DNA of 64,000 nucleotides from Chishuiella changwenlii (lineage in GTDB: Bacteria; Bacteroidota; Bacteroidia; Flavobacteriales; Weeksellaceae). Of the stretch, positions 42,688-51,319 are shown piece after piece (position 1 is the first letter of the stretch; the number at the start of each line of letters is the position of its first letter). The DNA lies in assembly GCF_900142565.1 (NCBI RefSeq), contig NZ_FRBH01000008.1:62001-126000 (forward strand), written 5' to 3'. A model generated the notes under the pieces. The model was not told the origin of the DNA. It was given only the letters and a program-made list of their open reading frames with translations, and made no database searches. Position numbers and translations under genes: made by a program.

Positions 42688-44130
42688 ATGGCATTAAAAC
42701 AAGTTCTTACTCCAAAACAAAAAGCATTAGAAATTAATCTTAATCCGAAGATTTATGGTTCTTTTGCCGAAATTGGAGCAGGGCAGGAAACCGTTCGTTT
42801 TTTTTATCGCGCAGGTGCAGCTTCTGGTACAGTTGCAAAAGCAATGAGTGCTTATGATAAAGAAATGTCAGACTCAATTTATGGCGTTGAAGAAAACAGA
42901 CGCTATGTAACTCAGGCTCGTTTAAAGAAAATGTTAGACCATGAAATGGAACTAATGAAAGAGCGATTAGTGGATGACCTATATAAAGAGAAAGCTTTTT
43001 TTACATACGCTAATACAGTTACTACAATTGATTATTCTAAAAAGAATGAGGGACAAGGTTGGATTGGACTTCGTTTTAAATTAAATGCTGAAGAAGAAAA
43101 AGCAAACGAAATTATTTTTCATGTAAAATTCAAAGAGAATTCAGCACAATTGCAACAAGAAACACTTGGGGTTTTAGGTGTTAATTTAATTTATGGTGCT
43201 TACTACTACTACGATAATCCTAGATTATTAATTAAGTCTTTATACGATACATTAGATAAAGATCAATTAGAAATTGATATGATTAATTTTCGCGGTCCTC
43301 AATTCAAATATGTTGATAATCGCTTAATGTCTCTTCAATTAGTTAAAAACGGAATGACTGACGTTGCTGTTTTTAATCCTCAAGGAAAAAATATATTACC
43401 AGCAGATTTATTATATAAGAAAAACATTTTTGCTATAAGAGGTTCGTTTCGTCCTTTTATGAATGTTAATATGGATATGTTTGAAGGTGGATTGGATATC
43501 TTTAAACAAGAAGATGCTGTAAATAAAGAAAATACTGAAATCCTTTTTGAGATTACACTTTCTAATTTAATTGCTTCTGGTTTTGAAGGAGAATTAAACG
43601 AACGTGATTTCTTAGATAGAGCAGATGTTATTGGAAGTTTAGGATACAATGTTATTATTTCTAACTTTTCTGAATATTATAAATTAGTTGATTACTTTTC
43701 TAAATTCACTCGAAACCAAACGAAGATTGGTTTAACAATGGGTGTTAACAATTTAGTAGAAATTTTCAACGAGCAATATTATGCTGATTTACCTGGTGGA
43801 ATTATGGAAGCCTTTGGTAAATTATTCAAGAAAAATGTAAAAGTTTATTTATATCCATATCTTGATAAAGAGAAAAACATTTTACTAACATCTAAAAATT
43901 TATTGGTTAGTGATAGTGTACACGAATTATACAAGTACTTCTTATACAACGGAAGAATTAAGGATATTTTAAATTACAATGATGATTATTTACATTCTTA
44001 TTCGCGCCGAATTTTAGAAAAAATAGAAAATGCTGAAGACGGATGGGAATCTGAATGTCCAGAAGGTGTTGCAGATATGATTAAAGATAGAGGGATGTTT
44101 GGTTACAAACACAATTATATTTTAGAATAA
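42688..44130 (+). CDS. Conserved protein of unknown function
   Basis: 480 residues, soluble, no signal peptide. The N-terminus (ALEINLNPKIYGSFAEIGAGQETVRFFYRAGAASG) and blocks QETLGVLGVNLIYGAYYY, VDNRLMSLQLVKNGMTDVAVF and NIFAIRGSFRP are strongly patterned, as in a widely conserved bacterial family. Homologues often carry doubtful names such as TonB-dependent receptor; nothing here supports an outer-membrane role. No catalytic motif is certain. Confidence 0.75.
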   Translation: MALKQVLTPKQKALEINLNPKIYGSFAEIGAGQETVRFFYRAGAASGTVAKAMSAYDKEMSDSIYGVEENRRYVTQARLKKMLDHEMELMKERLVDDLYKEKAFFTYANTVTTIDYSKKNEGQGWIGLRFKLNAEEEKANEIIFHVKFKENSAQLQQETLGVLGVNLIYGAYYYYDNPRLLIKSLYDTLDKDQLEIDMINFRGPQFKYVDNRLMSLQLVKNGMTDVAVFNPQGKNILPADLLYKKNIFAIRGSFRPFMNVNMDMFEGGLDIFKQEDAVNKENTEILFEITLSNLIASGFEGELNERDFLDRADVIGSLGYNVIISNFSEYYKLVDYFSKFTRNQTKIGLTMGVNNLVEIFNEQYYADLPGGIMEAFGKLFKKNVKVYLYPYLDKEKNILLTSKNLLVSDSVHELYKYFLYNGRIKDILNYNDDYLHSYSRRILEKIENAEDGWESECPEGVADMIKDRGMFGYKHNYILE

Positions 44131-44173
44131 ATGAAATCAAACTTGATATAACAATCAAATTATACATATAAAA

Positions 44174-44200
44174 AATAGGAGATTCAATGAATCTCCTATT
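44174..44200. terminator. Bidirectional terminator
   Basis: AATAGGAGATT pairs perfectly with AATCTCCTATT around a 5-nt loop, with A-rich and T-rich flanks, between convergent genes. It overlaps the end of the DUF4296 gene. Confidence 0.85.
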
Positions 44201-44582
44201 TTGTTTTTAATAAATCTTGTTGTTGATTTTTTAAACGTTCTTTTTCTTCCTTAGATAATTTATCTTCTAAATTCTTTTTTACATCATTCAGCATCTCATT
44301 AAAACTTTCTGGATGCATGGTGTAATATTTATAACTTTCAGAAAAATCATGATAAGTTACGTTATGTTTTTTCATGATATGAACAGCATTTTTTGCTAAA
44401 TTTAAATTCATATCCTCGTTTGGATTCGGAAAAAACTGGATTCCTTGCTGACCGATATATAACTCTGTCAAAATCTCGGTCATATCAGATTTACCAATTA
44501 AATTTTTGGGTTCATCATAATTTTTAGGAGCACAATTAAATAATCCCAAAAATAGAATACTAAATAAAATTAAATGTTTCAT
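44196..44582 (-). CDS. DUF4296 lipoprotein
   Basis: 128 residues. The signal peptide ends at lipobox cysteine 17 (LGLFNCAP). The DUF4296 region covers about 30-115 (SDMTEILTELYIGQQGIQ; FSESYKYYTMHPESFNEMLNDV), and the tail is Lys/Glu/Gln-rich. Function unknown. It overlaps the upstream glycosyltransferase gene by 4 nt and is a frequent neighbour of it in flavobacteria. Confidence 0.85.
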   Translation of the reverse strand: MKHLILFSILFLGLFNCAPKNYDEPKNLIGKSDMTEILTELYIGQQGIQFFPNPNEDMNLNLAKNAVHIMKKHNVTYHDFSESYKYYTMHPESFNEMLNDVKKNLEDKLSKEEKERLKNQQQDLLKTK

Positions 44583-45301
44583 AATTTTCCGAATATGTTT
44601 CTTAAACGTAAAGATATAACTCCAAAAACTGCTTCTCCAATAATATCAGAACTTATTTTAGATTCACCTAATGTTCTATCCGTAAAAATAATAGGCACCT
44701 CTTTAAGTTTAAATTTCTTAATCCATGTTTTGTATTTCATTTCAATCTGAAATCCATAACCTTTAAATTTTATCTTATCCAAATCTAAAGATTTCAAAAC
44801 ACTCGCACGATAACCTACAAAACCAGCTGTAGCATCATGTACAGGGAGATTTGTAATAATACGAACATATTTAGAAGCAAAGTAAGACAATAATACTCTG
44901 TTCATTGGCCAGTTTACAACATTTACACCATTACAATAACGAGAACCAATTGCTAAATCGGCACCATCTACTAATGCTTGATGTAAGCGAGGTAAATCAT
45001 TTGGATTATGAGAGAAATCTGCATCCATCTCAAAAATGTATTCATAATTATTAGCTAAAGCCCATTTAAAACCGTGTACATAAGCTCGTCCCAATCCGTC
45101 TTTTTCTGTACGAATCTCTAAATGCAATCTACCATTATATGCTGGTATTAATCGTTTTACGATTTCATTTGTTCCATCTGGAGAACTATCGTCAACAATT
45201 AATACATCAAACATTTTTTCTGCCGACAATGCGGCATGAATAATGGCTTCTATGTTTTCCTTTTCGTTATAAGTCGGGATAATGACTAATTTGTCCGACA
45301 T
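44579..45301 (-). CDS. Polyprenol monophosphomannose synthase-like glycosyltransferase (GT2)
   Basis: 240 residues. The GT-A fold has IIPTYNEKENI, DVLIVDDSSPDGT, and FEMDADFSHNP (metal-binding DxD, about 92-102). AIGSRYCNGVNVVNWP and KGYGFQIEMKYKTW follow. It transfers a sugar, probably mannose, from GDP-mannose to polyprenyl phosphate on the cytosolic face, feeding GT-C enzymes such as those at 18.7-21.7 kb. There is no C-terminal TM pair. Confidence 0.9.
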   Translation of the reverse strand: MSDKLVIIPTYNEKENIEAIIHAALSAEKMFDVLIVDDSSPDGTNEIVKRLIPAYNGRLHLEIRTEKDGLGRAYVHGFKWALANNYEYIFEMDADFSHNPNDLPRLHQALVDGADLAIGSRYCNGVNVVNWPMNRVLLSYFASKYVRIITNLPVHDATAGFVGYRASVLKSLDLDKIKFKGYGFQIEMKYKTWIKKFKLKEVPIIFTDRTLGESKISSDIIGEAVFGVISLRLRNIFGKL

Positions 45302-45367
45302 AAATATAATTTTGTGGGCATAAAGATAGTTATAAGATAATTAGTCTTTTGTATTTTTGAAAAAATT

Positions 45368-46042
45368 ATGAAAACAAACGAATTAATTTCTATAGGGAAA
45401 AATACGATTGGTAACGACACCGTACTTATCGTAGTAGTTGTATGTTTATTATTTGTTTGCGCATCGAAATATTTGTTCGCAAAGAATTTCAAAACATTAA
45501 ACAATAAAACCGAATATATGAGTTTTACCGATGACAATACAACATTGTTTAGTTTTATTGTAAACGGTATAACCGTTTTATTACTTAGTTTGTTAATGGT
45601 TTCGTATTATAACATTAGTTATAATTACTTTGGTAATTTTAAATTTTACTATTTATCTAGTGTTGCAATTACATTTGGAATTATAAGTGTAATCATGCTT
45701 TTTAAGCTATTAATTGAGGTTACTTTTTACCGTGTTTTTTATGAATCTAGTTCGGTTTCATTCTTTATGAAAAGTTCGAGTTTTGTAAATGCAAAGAATG
45801 TTTTATTACTTTTAATCATTTGTTTTTTATTTTTTTACACAAGCATTACAAAAGAATATTTAATGATGATTGGCTTCATTTTACTGTTTATCAACAGATT
45901 AATCGAAGTATATTATATTTATTCAAAACAAATAAACAATAATAAATCAATTTGGTATTATAATATTTTGTACCTTTGCACCCTAGAAATTTTACCAATT
46001 ATGGTTTTAGCAAAACTATTAACAATAGGTAAAGTAATCTAA
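45368..46042 (+). CDS. DUF4271 membrane protein
   Basis: 224 residues with about six TM segments (for example VLIVVVVCLLFVCASKYLF and VLLLLIICFLFFYTS). It is encoded directly before hemD (7-nt gap), the usual DUF4271-hemD order in Bacteroidota. Function unknown. A TATTTTTG -7-like element lies at 45351-45358. Confidence 0.8.
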   Translation: MKTNELISIGKNTIGNDTVLIVVVVCLLFVCASKYLFAKNFKTLNNKTEYMSFTDDNTTLFSFIVNGITVLLLSLLMVSYYNISYNYFGNFKFYYLSSVAITFGIISVIMLFKLLIEVTFYRVFYESSSVSFFMKSSSFVNAKNVLLLLIICFLFFYTSITKEYLMMIGFILLFINRLIEVYYIYSKQINNNKSIWYYNILYLCTLEILPIMVLAKLLTIGKVI

Positions 46043-46049
46043 AATTACT

Positions 46050-46799
46050 ATGAAAGTTAAATCAATATTAGTATCACAACCTAAGCCACAGGCAGAGAAC
46101 TCGCCTTACTACGAGATTGAGAAAAAGAATAAAATCAAGATTGATTTTAGACCATTTATTCAAGTTGTTGGAATTGACGCAAAAGAAGTTAGACAGCAAA
46201 AGTTAGATTTTAATAAAGCTACAGCTGTTATTTTTACAAGTCGTAATGCAATAGACCATTTTTTCCGCTTAGCAGAGGAAATGCGTTTTACTGTTCCAGA
46301 CTCAATGAAATACTTCTGCGAATCGGAAGCAATTGCTTTCTATTTACAGAAATACATTGTCTACAGAAAACGTAAAATCTATATTGGAGAAAAAGTTTTT
46401 TCTGATTTATTACCCTTGTTTAAGAAACATAAAGACGAAAAATTCATATTACCAGCTTCTGATGTATTAAAACCAGATGTTCCAAATTTATTGGACAGCT
46501 TGAAATTGGATTGGCAAAAAGCTACATTGTTTAGAACAGTATCTAGCGATTTATCTGATCTATCTGACGTTAAATACGATATTTTAGTATTTTTTACACC
46601 TTCGGGAATTAAATCATTATTTGAAAACTTCCCAAGTTTTGTTCAAAATGAAACTAGAATAGCTGTTTTTGGAAAATCAACAGCCGCTCAAGCAAAAGAG
46701 ATGGGATTACGTGTAGATATTGAGGTGCCATCACCACAGACGCCATCTATGACAATGGCTTTAGAAAAATACATTAAAGAAGCGAATAAATCAAAATAA
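46050..46799 (+). CDS. hemD: Uroporphyrinogen-III synthase
   Basis: 249 residues, cytosolic; closes and inverts ring D of hydroxymethylbilane to give uroporphyrinogen III for heme synthesis. The sequence is divergent, as usual for HemD, but IFTSRNAIDHFF (about 71-82), FTPSGIKSLFENFP (about 188-201) and RIAVFGKSTAAQAKEMG (about 207-223) are the standard blocks. It follows DUF4271 after 7 nt. Confidence 0.88.
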   Translation: MKVKSILVSQPKPQAENSPYYEIEKKNKIKIDFRPFIQVVGIDAKEVRQQKLDFNKATAVIFTSRNAIDHFFRLAEEMRFTVPDSMKYFCESEAIAFYLQKYIVYRKRKIYIGEKVFSDLLPLFKKHKDEKFILPASDVLKPDVPNLLDSLKLDWQKATLFRTVSSDLSDLSDVKYDILVFFTPSGIKSLFENFPSFVQNETRIAVFGKSTAAQAKEMGLRVDIEVPSPQTPSMTMALEKYIKEANKSK

Positions 46800-46849
46800 T
46801 TTTACGCTTTATCCCCACTCTATAATTAAAATTTATGTAAATTACAGAG

Positions 46850-48550
46850 ATGGAAAAAAAATGGGAAATAAAACAAAAACCCTCAACAGAAATAGTTAAG
46901 AATTTACAAGATTCACTTAACATTTCAGAGGCACTTTCTATTTTATTAGCCCAAAGAGGGATAACTGATTACGATCAAGCTAAATCCTATTTTAATCCTT
47001 CTTTAGAAGAATTACATGACCCATTTTTAATGAAAGGAATGGCAGATGCTGTTTCTCGTATTAAAAATGCTATAGACGATCAAGAGAATATCTTAATATT
47101 TGGAGACTACGATGTAGATGGAACGACAGCCGTAACACTTTTTTACGAGTTTTTGTCTTCTATCTACTCGAAAGTCTTTTTTTATATCCCAGACCGAAAT
47201 AACGAAGGTTATGGAATCTCTTTACAAAGTATAAATTTTGCAGTAGAAAACAATATTTCGCTTGTTATAGCATTAGATTGTGGTATTAAAGCACACGAGC
47301 AAATACTTTATGCTCAGAAAAAAGGAATAGATTATATTATCTGTGATCATCATTTACCCGATAAATCTGTTCCCAAAGCTTATGCTGTACTTGATCCTAA
47401 ACAGAAAGGCTGTCGATATCCTTACAAAGATTTAAGTGGTTGTGGTGTTGGCTTTAAATTAGTACAGGCTTATGTAGAAAAATTTAATCTTCCAAAAGAA
47501 AACCTTTTACCATTTTTAGATTTAGTTGCTGTTAGTATTGCTGCTGATATTGTTCCTATTACAGGAGAAAATCGTATTCTAGCTTTTGCTGGTTTAGAAA
47601 GATTAAATACTCAGCCTCGTTTGGCTTTTCAACATTTAATTCCAATTAATATTCGAAATAACGTCAACATTTCAAATGTTGTTTTTTCCATTGCTCCAAA
47701 AATAAATGCTGCAGGTAGAATAAAACACGGATCAGAAGCTGTTCGCTTTATGTTGAGTACAAACGAAGAAGATTGTAAGAAATATTCACAAGAAATTAAT
47801 TCATTAAATAACGAGCGAAAAATGCTTGATGTTGATATCACAAATGGTGCGCTTGCACAATTAAGTGGAATTGATACATCAGGGAAATATTCTACAATTG
47901 TTTATGATCCGAGTTGGAATAAAGGAGTTATTGGAATTGTTGCTTCTCGTTTAGTTGATTTATACTATAAACCAACAATTGTATTTACAAAAAATACTGA
48001 AGGAGAAATTGTAGGCTCAGCCCGTTCTATACAAGAATTTGACATTTATTCTGCTATTGAAAAAAATGCTGATCTGCTAACTCAATTTGGAGGACATATG
48101 GCTGCAGCAGGTTTATCTATAAAAGAGGAAAATTTCGAAGAGTTTAAACTGAAATTTGATGAAACTGTAAAAGAATTTTCGAATGGAAAATTATATTCTC
48201 CATCTATTTTAATTGACAAAGAAATTTCTTTTAATGATATGACACGTTCTTTTTTAGAATCTGTAATGAGAATGTCACCTTTTGGACCAGATAATATGAA
48301 TCCTGTTTTCATTGCAAAAGACTTGTTGGCAACAGATTTTCGATTGGTTGGTAAAGAGCATGCTCGTTTATATGTACATCAGAAAGATACGCGCGTTACA
48401 TTTCCATCAATTGGTTTTAAACTTGGGAAATTCGCTCCACAATTAGAGAAAGGAAAATCATTTGATATGGTTTTCACTATCGGCATGAATTACTGGCAAG
48501 GTAAAGGAACTTGGCAATTAAATATAAAAGATATTCGTTTTAGAGATTAA
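46850..48550 (+). CDS. recJ: Single-stranded-DNA 5'-3' exonuclease RecJ
   Basis: 566 residues. DHH-domain motifs are ILIFGDYDVDGTTAVTLF (about 80-97), ALDCGIKAHE (about 142) and CDHHLPD (about 163-169, the DHH). The DHHA1 domain has GGHMAAAGLS (about 419). It supplies ssDNA exonuclease activity for mismatch and recombination repair. Length and motif order match RecJ and no truncation is visible. Confidence 0.95.
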   Translation: MEKKWEIKQKPSTEIVKNLQDSLNISEALSILLAQRGITDYDQAKSYFNPSLEELHDPFLMKGMADAVSRIKNAIDDQENILIFGDYDVDGTTAVTLFYEFLSSIYSKVFFYIPDRNNEGYGISLQSINFAVENNISLVIALDCGIKAHEQILYAQKKGIDYIICDHHLPDKSVPKAYAVLDPKQKGCRYPYKDLSGCGVGFKLVQAYVEKFNLPKENLLPFLDLVAVSIAADIVPITGENRILAFAGLERLNTQPRLAFQHLIPINIRNNVNISNVVFSIAPKINAAGRIKHGSEAVRFMLSTNEEDCKKYSQEINSLNNERKMLDVDITNGALAQLSGIDTSGKYSTIVYDPSWNKGVIGIVASRLVDLYYKPTIVFTKNTEGEIVGSARSIQEFDIYSAIEKNADLLTQFGGHMAAAGLSIKEENFEEFKLKFDETVKEFSNGKLYSPSILIDKEISFNDMTRSFLESVMRMSPFGPDNMNPVFIAKDLLATDFRLVGKEHARLYVHQKDTRVTFPSIGFKLGKFAPQLEKGKSFDMVFTIGMNYWQGKGTWQLNIKDIRFRD

Positions 48551-49218
48551 ACTCCTTCTACAACCAAAACCATTTCCCCTTTTAGGTTTCTTTTCTCAGC
48601 AATTTCAGCTAACTCTGTTAAAGATCCTCTCAACGTTTCTTCAAACTTCTTTGAGATTTCTCTAGATAAACTAGCCTTTCTTTCAGCTCCAAAAGCTTCT
48701 GCTAAATCTTTTAATGTTTTTCCAATTTTATGTGGAGATTCGTAAAAAACCATTGTTCTTTTTTCTTCTAATAAAGAATCTAATTTTGTTTTTCTTCCTT
48801 TTTTCACTGGTAAAAACCCAACAAAAGTAAACTCATTATTTGGTAAACCAGATACAACAAGTGCAGGCACAAAAGCAGTAGCTCCTGGTAAACATTCTAT
48901 TGTAATATTATTTGCTACACATTCTTTGGCTAATAAATAACCTGGATCAGAAATTCCTGGAGTTCCAGCATCTGTAATAATAGAAATAATTTGTCCTTCT
49001 TTTAATTGACGAATAATATCTTCCGTAGCCTGATGTTCATTGTGCATATGGTAACTACGCATTGGAGTAGATATTTCGTAATGTTTTAAAAGAATACCAC
49101 TATTTCGAGTATCTTCTGCTAATACAACGTCAGATTCTTTTAATATTTCAACTGCTCGAAAAGTCATGTCTTTTAAATTTCCAATTGGTGTAGGAACCAA
49201 ATATAATTTTCCACTCAT
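48547..49218 (-). CDS. rsmI: 16S rRNA (cytidine-1402 2'-O)-methyltransferase
   Basis: 223 residues. Tetrapyrrole-methylase fold: LYLVPTPIGNLKDMTFRAVE at 5-24, LAEDTRNSGILLKHY, ITDAGTPGISDPGYLLAKEC (SAM site, about 80-99), and GFLPVKKGRK. It methylates the ribose of C1402 in the P site with RsmH. The gene converges with recJ, overlapping by 4 nt. Confidence 0.95.
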   Translation of the reverse strand: MSGKLYLVPTPIGNLKDMTFRAVEILKESDVVLAEDTRNSGILLKHYEISTPMRSYHMHNEHQATEDIIRQLKEGQIISIITDAGTPGISDPGYLLAKECVANNITIECLPGATAFVPALVVSGLPNNEFTFVGFLPVKKGRKTKLDSLLEEKRTMVFYESPHKIGKTLKDLAEAFGAERKASLSREISKKFEETLRGSLTELAEIAEKRNLKGEMVLVVEGV

Positions 49219-49314
49219 GTGGCAAATTTACAAAGTAATTTGTAAGAAAATACGATGATTAAAAACAAAATATATAATCGTATTATGCTTTGTTCTAAAA
49301 AAACATTAATAAGA

Positions 49315-49342
49315 AAAGAGACTAGTAAAAACTAGTCTCTTA
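49315..49342. terminator. Terminator at the end of the decayed cassette
   Basis: AAGAGACTAGT pairs with ACTAGTCTCTT around a 4-nt loop, just past the stop of the interrupted gene. A near-copy with a mismatch is at about 50044-50071. Confidence 0.7.
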
Positions 49343-49354
49343 TGGTAATTATTT
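49331..49354 (-). repeat. 3' flank repeat R1, copy a
   Basis: 24 bases from ACTAGTCTCT to AATTATTT, identical to 50061-50084. Each copy lies at the 3' end of a small-gene cassette. Confidence 0.8.
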
Positions 49355-49840
49355 TAAAGGAATTTTTATTTCTAAACAAGATTTATCAGATCTTATTATT
49401 ATAGAATCAATACTATTTAATAATGTATCATTATAAATTGGAATAAAAAAACCATCATGATTTCTTGCTATAGATTTTCTAGAATTCAAAGAGTCATTAC
49501 TAAAATATCTATAAGCTTTATGATCATATCTATATACATCTACTTTAGATTCATCTACTTTTATTAGTAAAGAGTATTCACTAGAATATACAAATTTTGA
49601 AGAAAATAAATTTTTCTTTCGATGATATTTTTCAATCCAAATCTCTTTTATAATATCCTTATCTATACAATCTACAGAATAGTTTTCAATCTTTTTTACT
49701 CAACTTTTATGTTGTTCAGCTTCTATAGATGAACTTGATGTATAAAAACTATTTTTATTTTTTAAATGAAGAAGAATAAAAAATAAAAAAATTAGAACAA
49801 TTAAGATTGAACTTATTGATATTAATATTTTTTTTACCAT
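49349..49840 (-). pseudogene. Single-TM small protein interrupted by an in-frame TGA
   Basis: 164 codons from the ATG at 49838-49840 to the TAA at 49349-49351, with one TGA at 49700-49702 (codon 47). Before the stop lies a TM helix (MVKKILISISSILIVLIFLF); after it a well-formed soluble domain runs in the same frame (for example YSLLIKVDESKVDVYRYD). A single substitution could have caused this. The ATG overlaps the stop of an upstream fragment. Family not recognised. A sequencing error or tolerated readthrough remains possible. Confidence 0.7.
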
Positions 49841-49956
49841 TTGTTAGATATTCTTGTTTCATATTTAAGACTAGGCCAATAGAAAAATTTTAAAGCTTTA
49901 AACTTTGCATTAGGACCTAATCCATTTCCACAGAATTGATTTTTAAAAGGACCTTG
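49834..49956 (-). pseudogene. Orphan C-terminal gene fragment
   Basis: 40 codons without a start codon (QGPFKNQFCGNGLGPNAKF and onward) ending TRISNKW-TAA. The stop overlaps the ATG of the interrupted TM gene, so they were once a coupled pair. The Cys/Gly/Asn-rich block recalls C-terminal toxin domains, but it is too short to assign. The rest of 49219-50078 shows no other gene. Confidence 0.35.
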
Positions 49957-49977
49957 CTAAGTTTTATTTTTTAAACG

Positions 49978-50041
49978 ACTAATTATAAATTACAAAAGTC
50001 TTTATTTTCCACTAAAGAGCTTCTATAATAAGTATTTAAAT
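49978..50041 (-). repeat. 5' flank repeat R2, copy a
   Basis: About 64 bases starting ACTAATTATAAATTACAAAA and ending TAATAAGTATTTAAAT, closely matching 51070-51133. It marks the 5' side (minus strand) of the decayed cassette and nearly abuts R1 copy b. Confidence 0.75.
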
Positions 50042-50060
50042 AAAAAAGAGAATAGTTTTT

Positions 50061-50084
50061 ACTAGTCTCTTATGGTAATTATTT
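50061..50084 (-). repeat. 3' flank repeat R1, copy b
   Basis: 24 bases identical to 49331-49354. It spans the stop region of the small lipoprotein gene and its terminator-like hairpin. Confidence 0.8.
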
Positions 50085-50519
50085 ATATTTAACAAGAATA
50101 CTATCTACAACTGAAATAATTTTTATTGCTCTCTTATTATTTTCATTATTAGAGTAATATTCTGTATTCAAACTCTCCAAGAAAAGCGTATTAGTGTTTT
50201 TCTCTGAATTTATTTTTAGAAAATACCCTTCTCCAGATACTAGGCCGATTGAATTTTTAATAGAAGGATTCTTTATACTAAAGAAATCAGTATTTATAAT
50301 TGTATTGTTTATAAAATCTAAATCCGACTGACTAACACTTATCTGGTATTTCACCTTTTTATTTGGTAAATTCTCAATTCGATAATTTTTAGGAATATAA
50401 TATTCCTCTCCTCCAATTTTATACTCTATTTTGTATGATTTCTTTTCTTTCAAATTAAAATAAGAACAAGAAAATAAAATCCCTGAAATGATGCATAAAA
50501 TAAAAATACCGTTTCTCAT
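50079..50519 (-). CDS. Small lipoprotein, unknown function
   Basis: 146 residues. The signal peptide ends at lipobox cysteine 18 (GILFSCSYF). The rest looks beta-rich (IEYKIGGEEYYIPKNYRIENLP; KKVKYQISVSQSDLDFI). No family recognised. It overlaps the upstream lipoprotein gene by 1 nt (TAATG), so the pair is co-translated. It is the second gene of the intact cassette. An immunity-protein role is possible but not shown. Confidence 0.65.
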   Translation of the reverse strand: MRNGIFILCIISGILFSCSYFNLKEKKSYKIEYKIGGEEYYIPKNYRIENLPNKKVKYQISVSQSDLDFINNTIINTDFFSIKNPSIKNSIGLVSGEGYFLKINSEKNTNTLFLESLNTEYYSNNENNKRAIKIISVVDSILVKYK

Positions 50520-51070
50520 TACGATTTAGAATCAATATACTTATGTTTTAGAGTCCATTTTTTATTCTTATCCAAGGAGAAAACATAAATATCTCCACCT
50601 CCATGAAGTGGACCTACGTAATATTCATTATAAATAATTACTTCATTTCTCTTGTTGATATATGGCTTGGAAAATGATATATATGTAATAATTAAATGGC
50701 TTAACTTTATAGAATCTGTAACTTCTGATTTAAAAATAAAAGGCTTTCTAAATTTAATCTCACTTATGTCAAAATTTGATTTTATCTCCTTTATATCTCT
50801 TAAAGATTGATAATTTTTATATTTCTGAGTTTCTTTTATTATTGAATCATAATACTTATTAGATATGAAGTTTTCATTTATAACAACTAAACCTGTTGTT
50901 ATATTCTCAAGAATTAAATTACCAATAACATCCATGTCTACATCAGCAGAATTTATCTCATTTTTATTATATCGATTAACACAAGCTGAGCATAACACCA
51001 CTAAAAGCAAAATAACTATTATATTCTGATTACTTTTTAAAAAAATATTTATAAAATTTTTCATAAACAA
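50519..51070 (-). CDS. Lipoprotein, unknown function
   Basis: 183 residues. A hydrophobic N-terminus ends at cysteine 30 (VVLCSACVNRY, lipobox SAC). The C-terminal region (LIITYISFSKPYINKRNEVIIYNEYYVGPLHGG is part of it) looks like a compact beta fold. No family recognised. It is the first gene of the two-gene cassette bounded by repeats R2b and R1b. Confidence 0.65.
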   Translation of the reverse strand: MFMKNFINIFLKSNQNIIVILLLVVLCSACVNRYNKNEINSADVDMDVIGNLILENITTGLVVINENFISNKYYDSIIKETQKYKNYQSLRDIKEIKSNFDISEIKFRKPFIFKSEVTDSIKLSHLIITYISFSKPYINKRNEVIIYNEYYVGPLHGGGDIYVFSLDKNKKWTLKHKYIDSKS

Positions 51071-51133
51071 CTAATTATAAATCACAAAAGTCTTTATTTT
51101 TCACAAGAGAATTTCTATAATAAGTATTTAAAT
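51070..51133 (-). repeat. 5' flank repeat R2, copy b
   Basis: About 64 bases closely matching 49978-50041, with the shared end TAATAAGTATTTAAAT. It marks the 5' side of the intact lipoprotein cassette. Confidence 0.75.
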
Positions 51134-51240
51134 TAAGTTAGATGATAAGTTAAACTTTCGATAATTACTTTTAATTTGTAAATGTAGACATTAACCCTAA
51201 TCACAACTTTCGAAGTTATAATCTCCTAAACATAGGATAT

Positions 51241-51278
51241 AAAAAAAGCTCGTGATAAAAATATCACGAGCTTTTTTA
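51241..51278 (-). terminator. Terminator of the nuo operon
   Basis: AGCTCGTGAT pairs with ATCACGAGCT, flanked by six As and six Ts, 42 nt past the nuoN stop. It can act in both directions. Confidence 0.85.
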
Positions 51279-51319
51279 AATAATAAATAATAAAAAACTA
51301 TATCAATGTCATTATGCAA

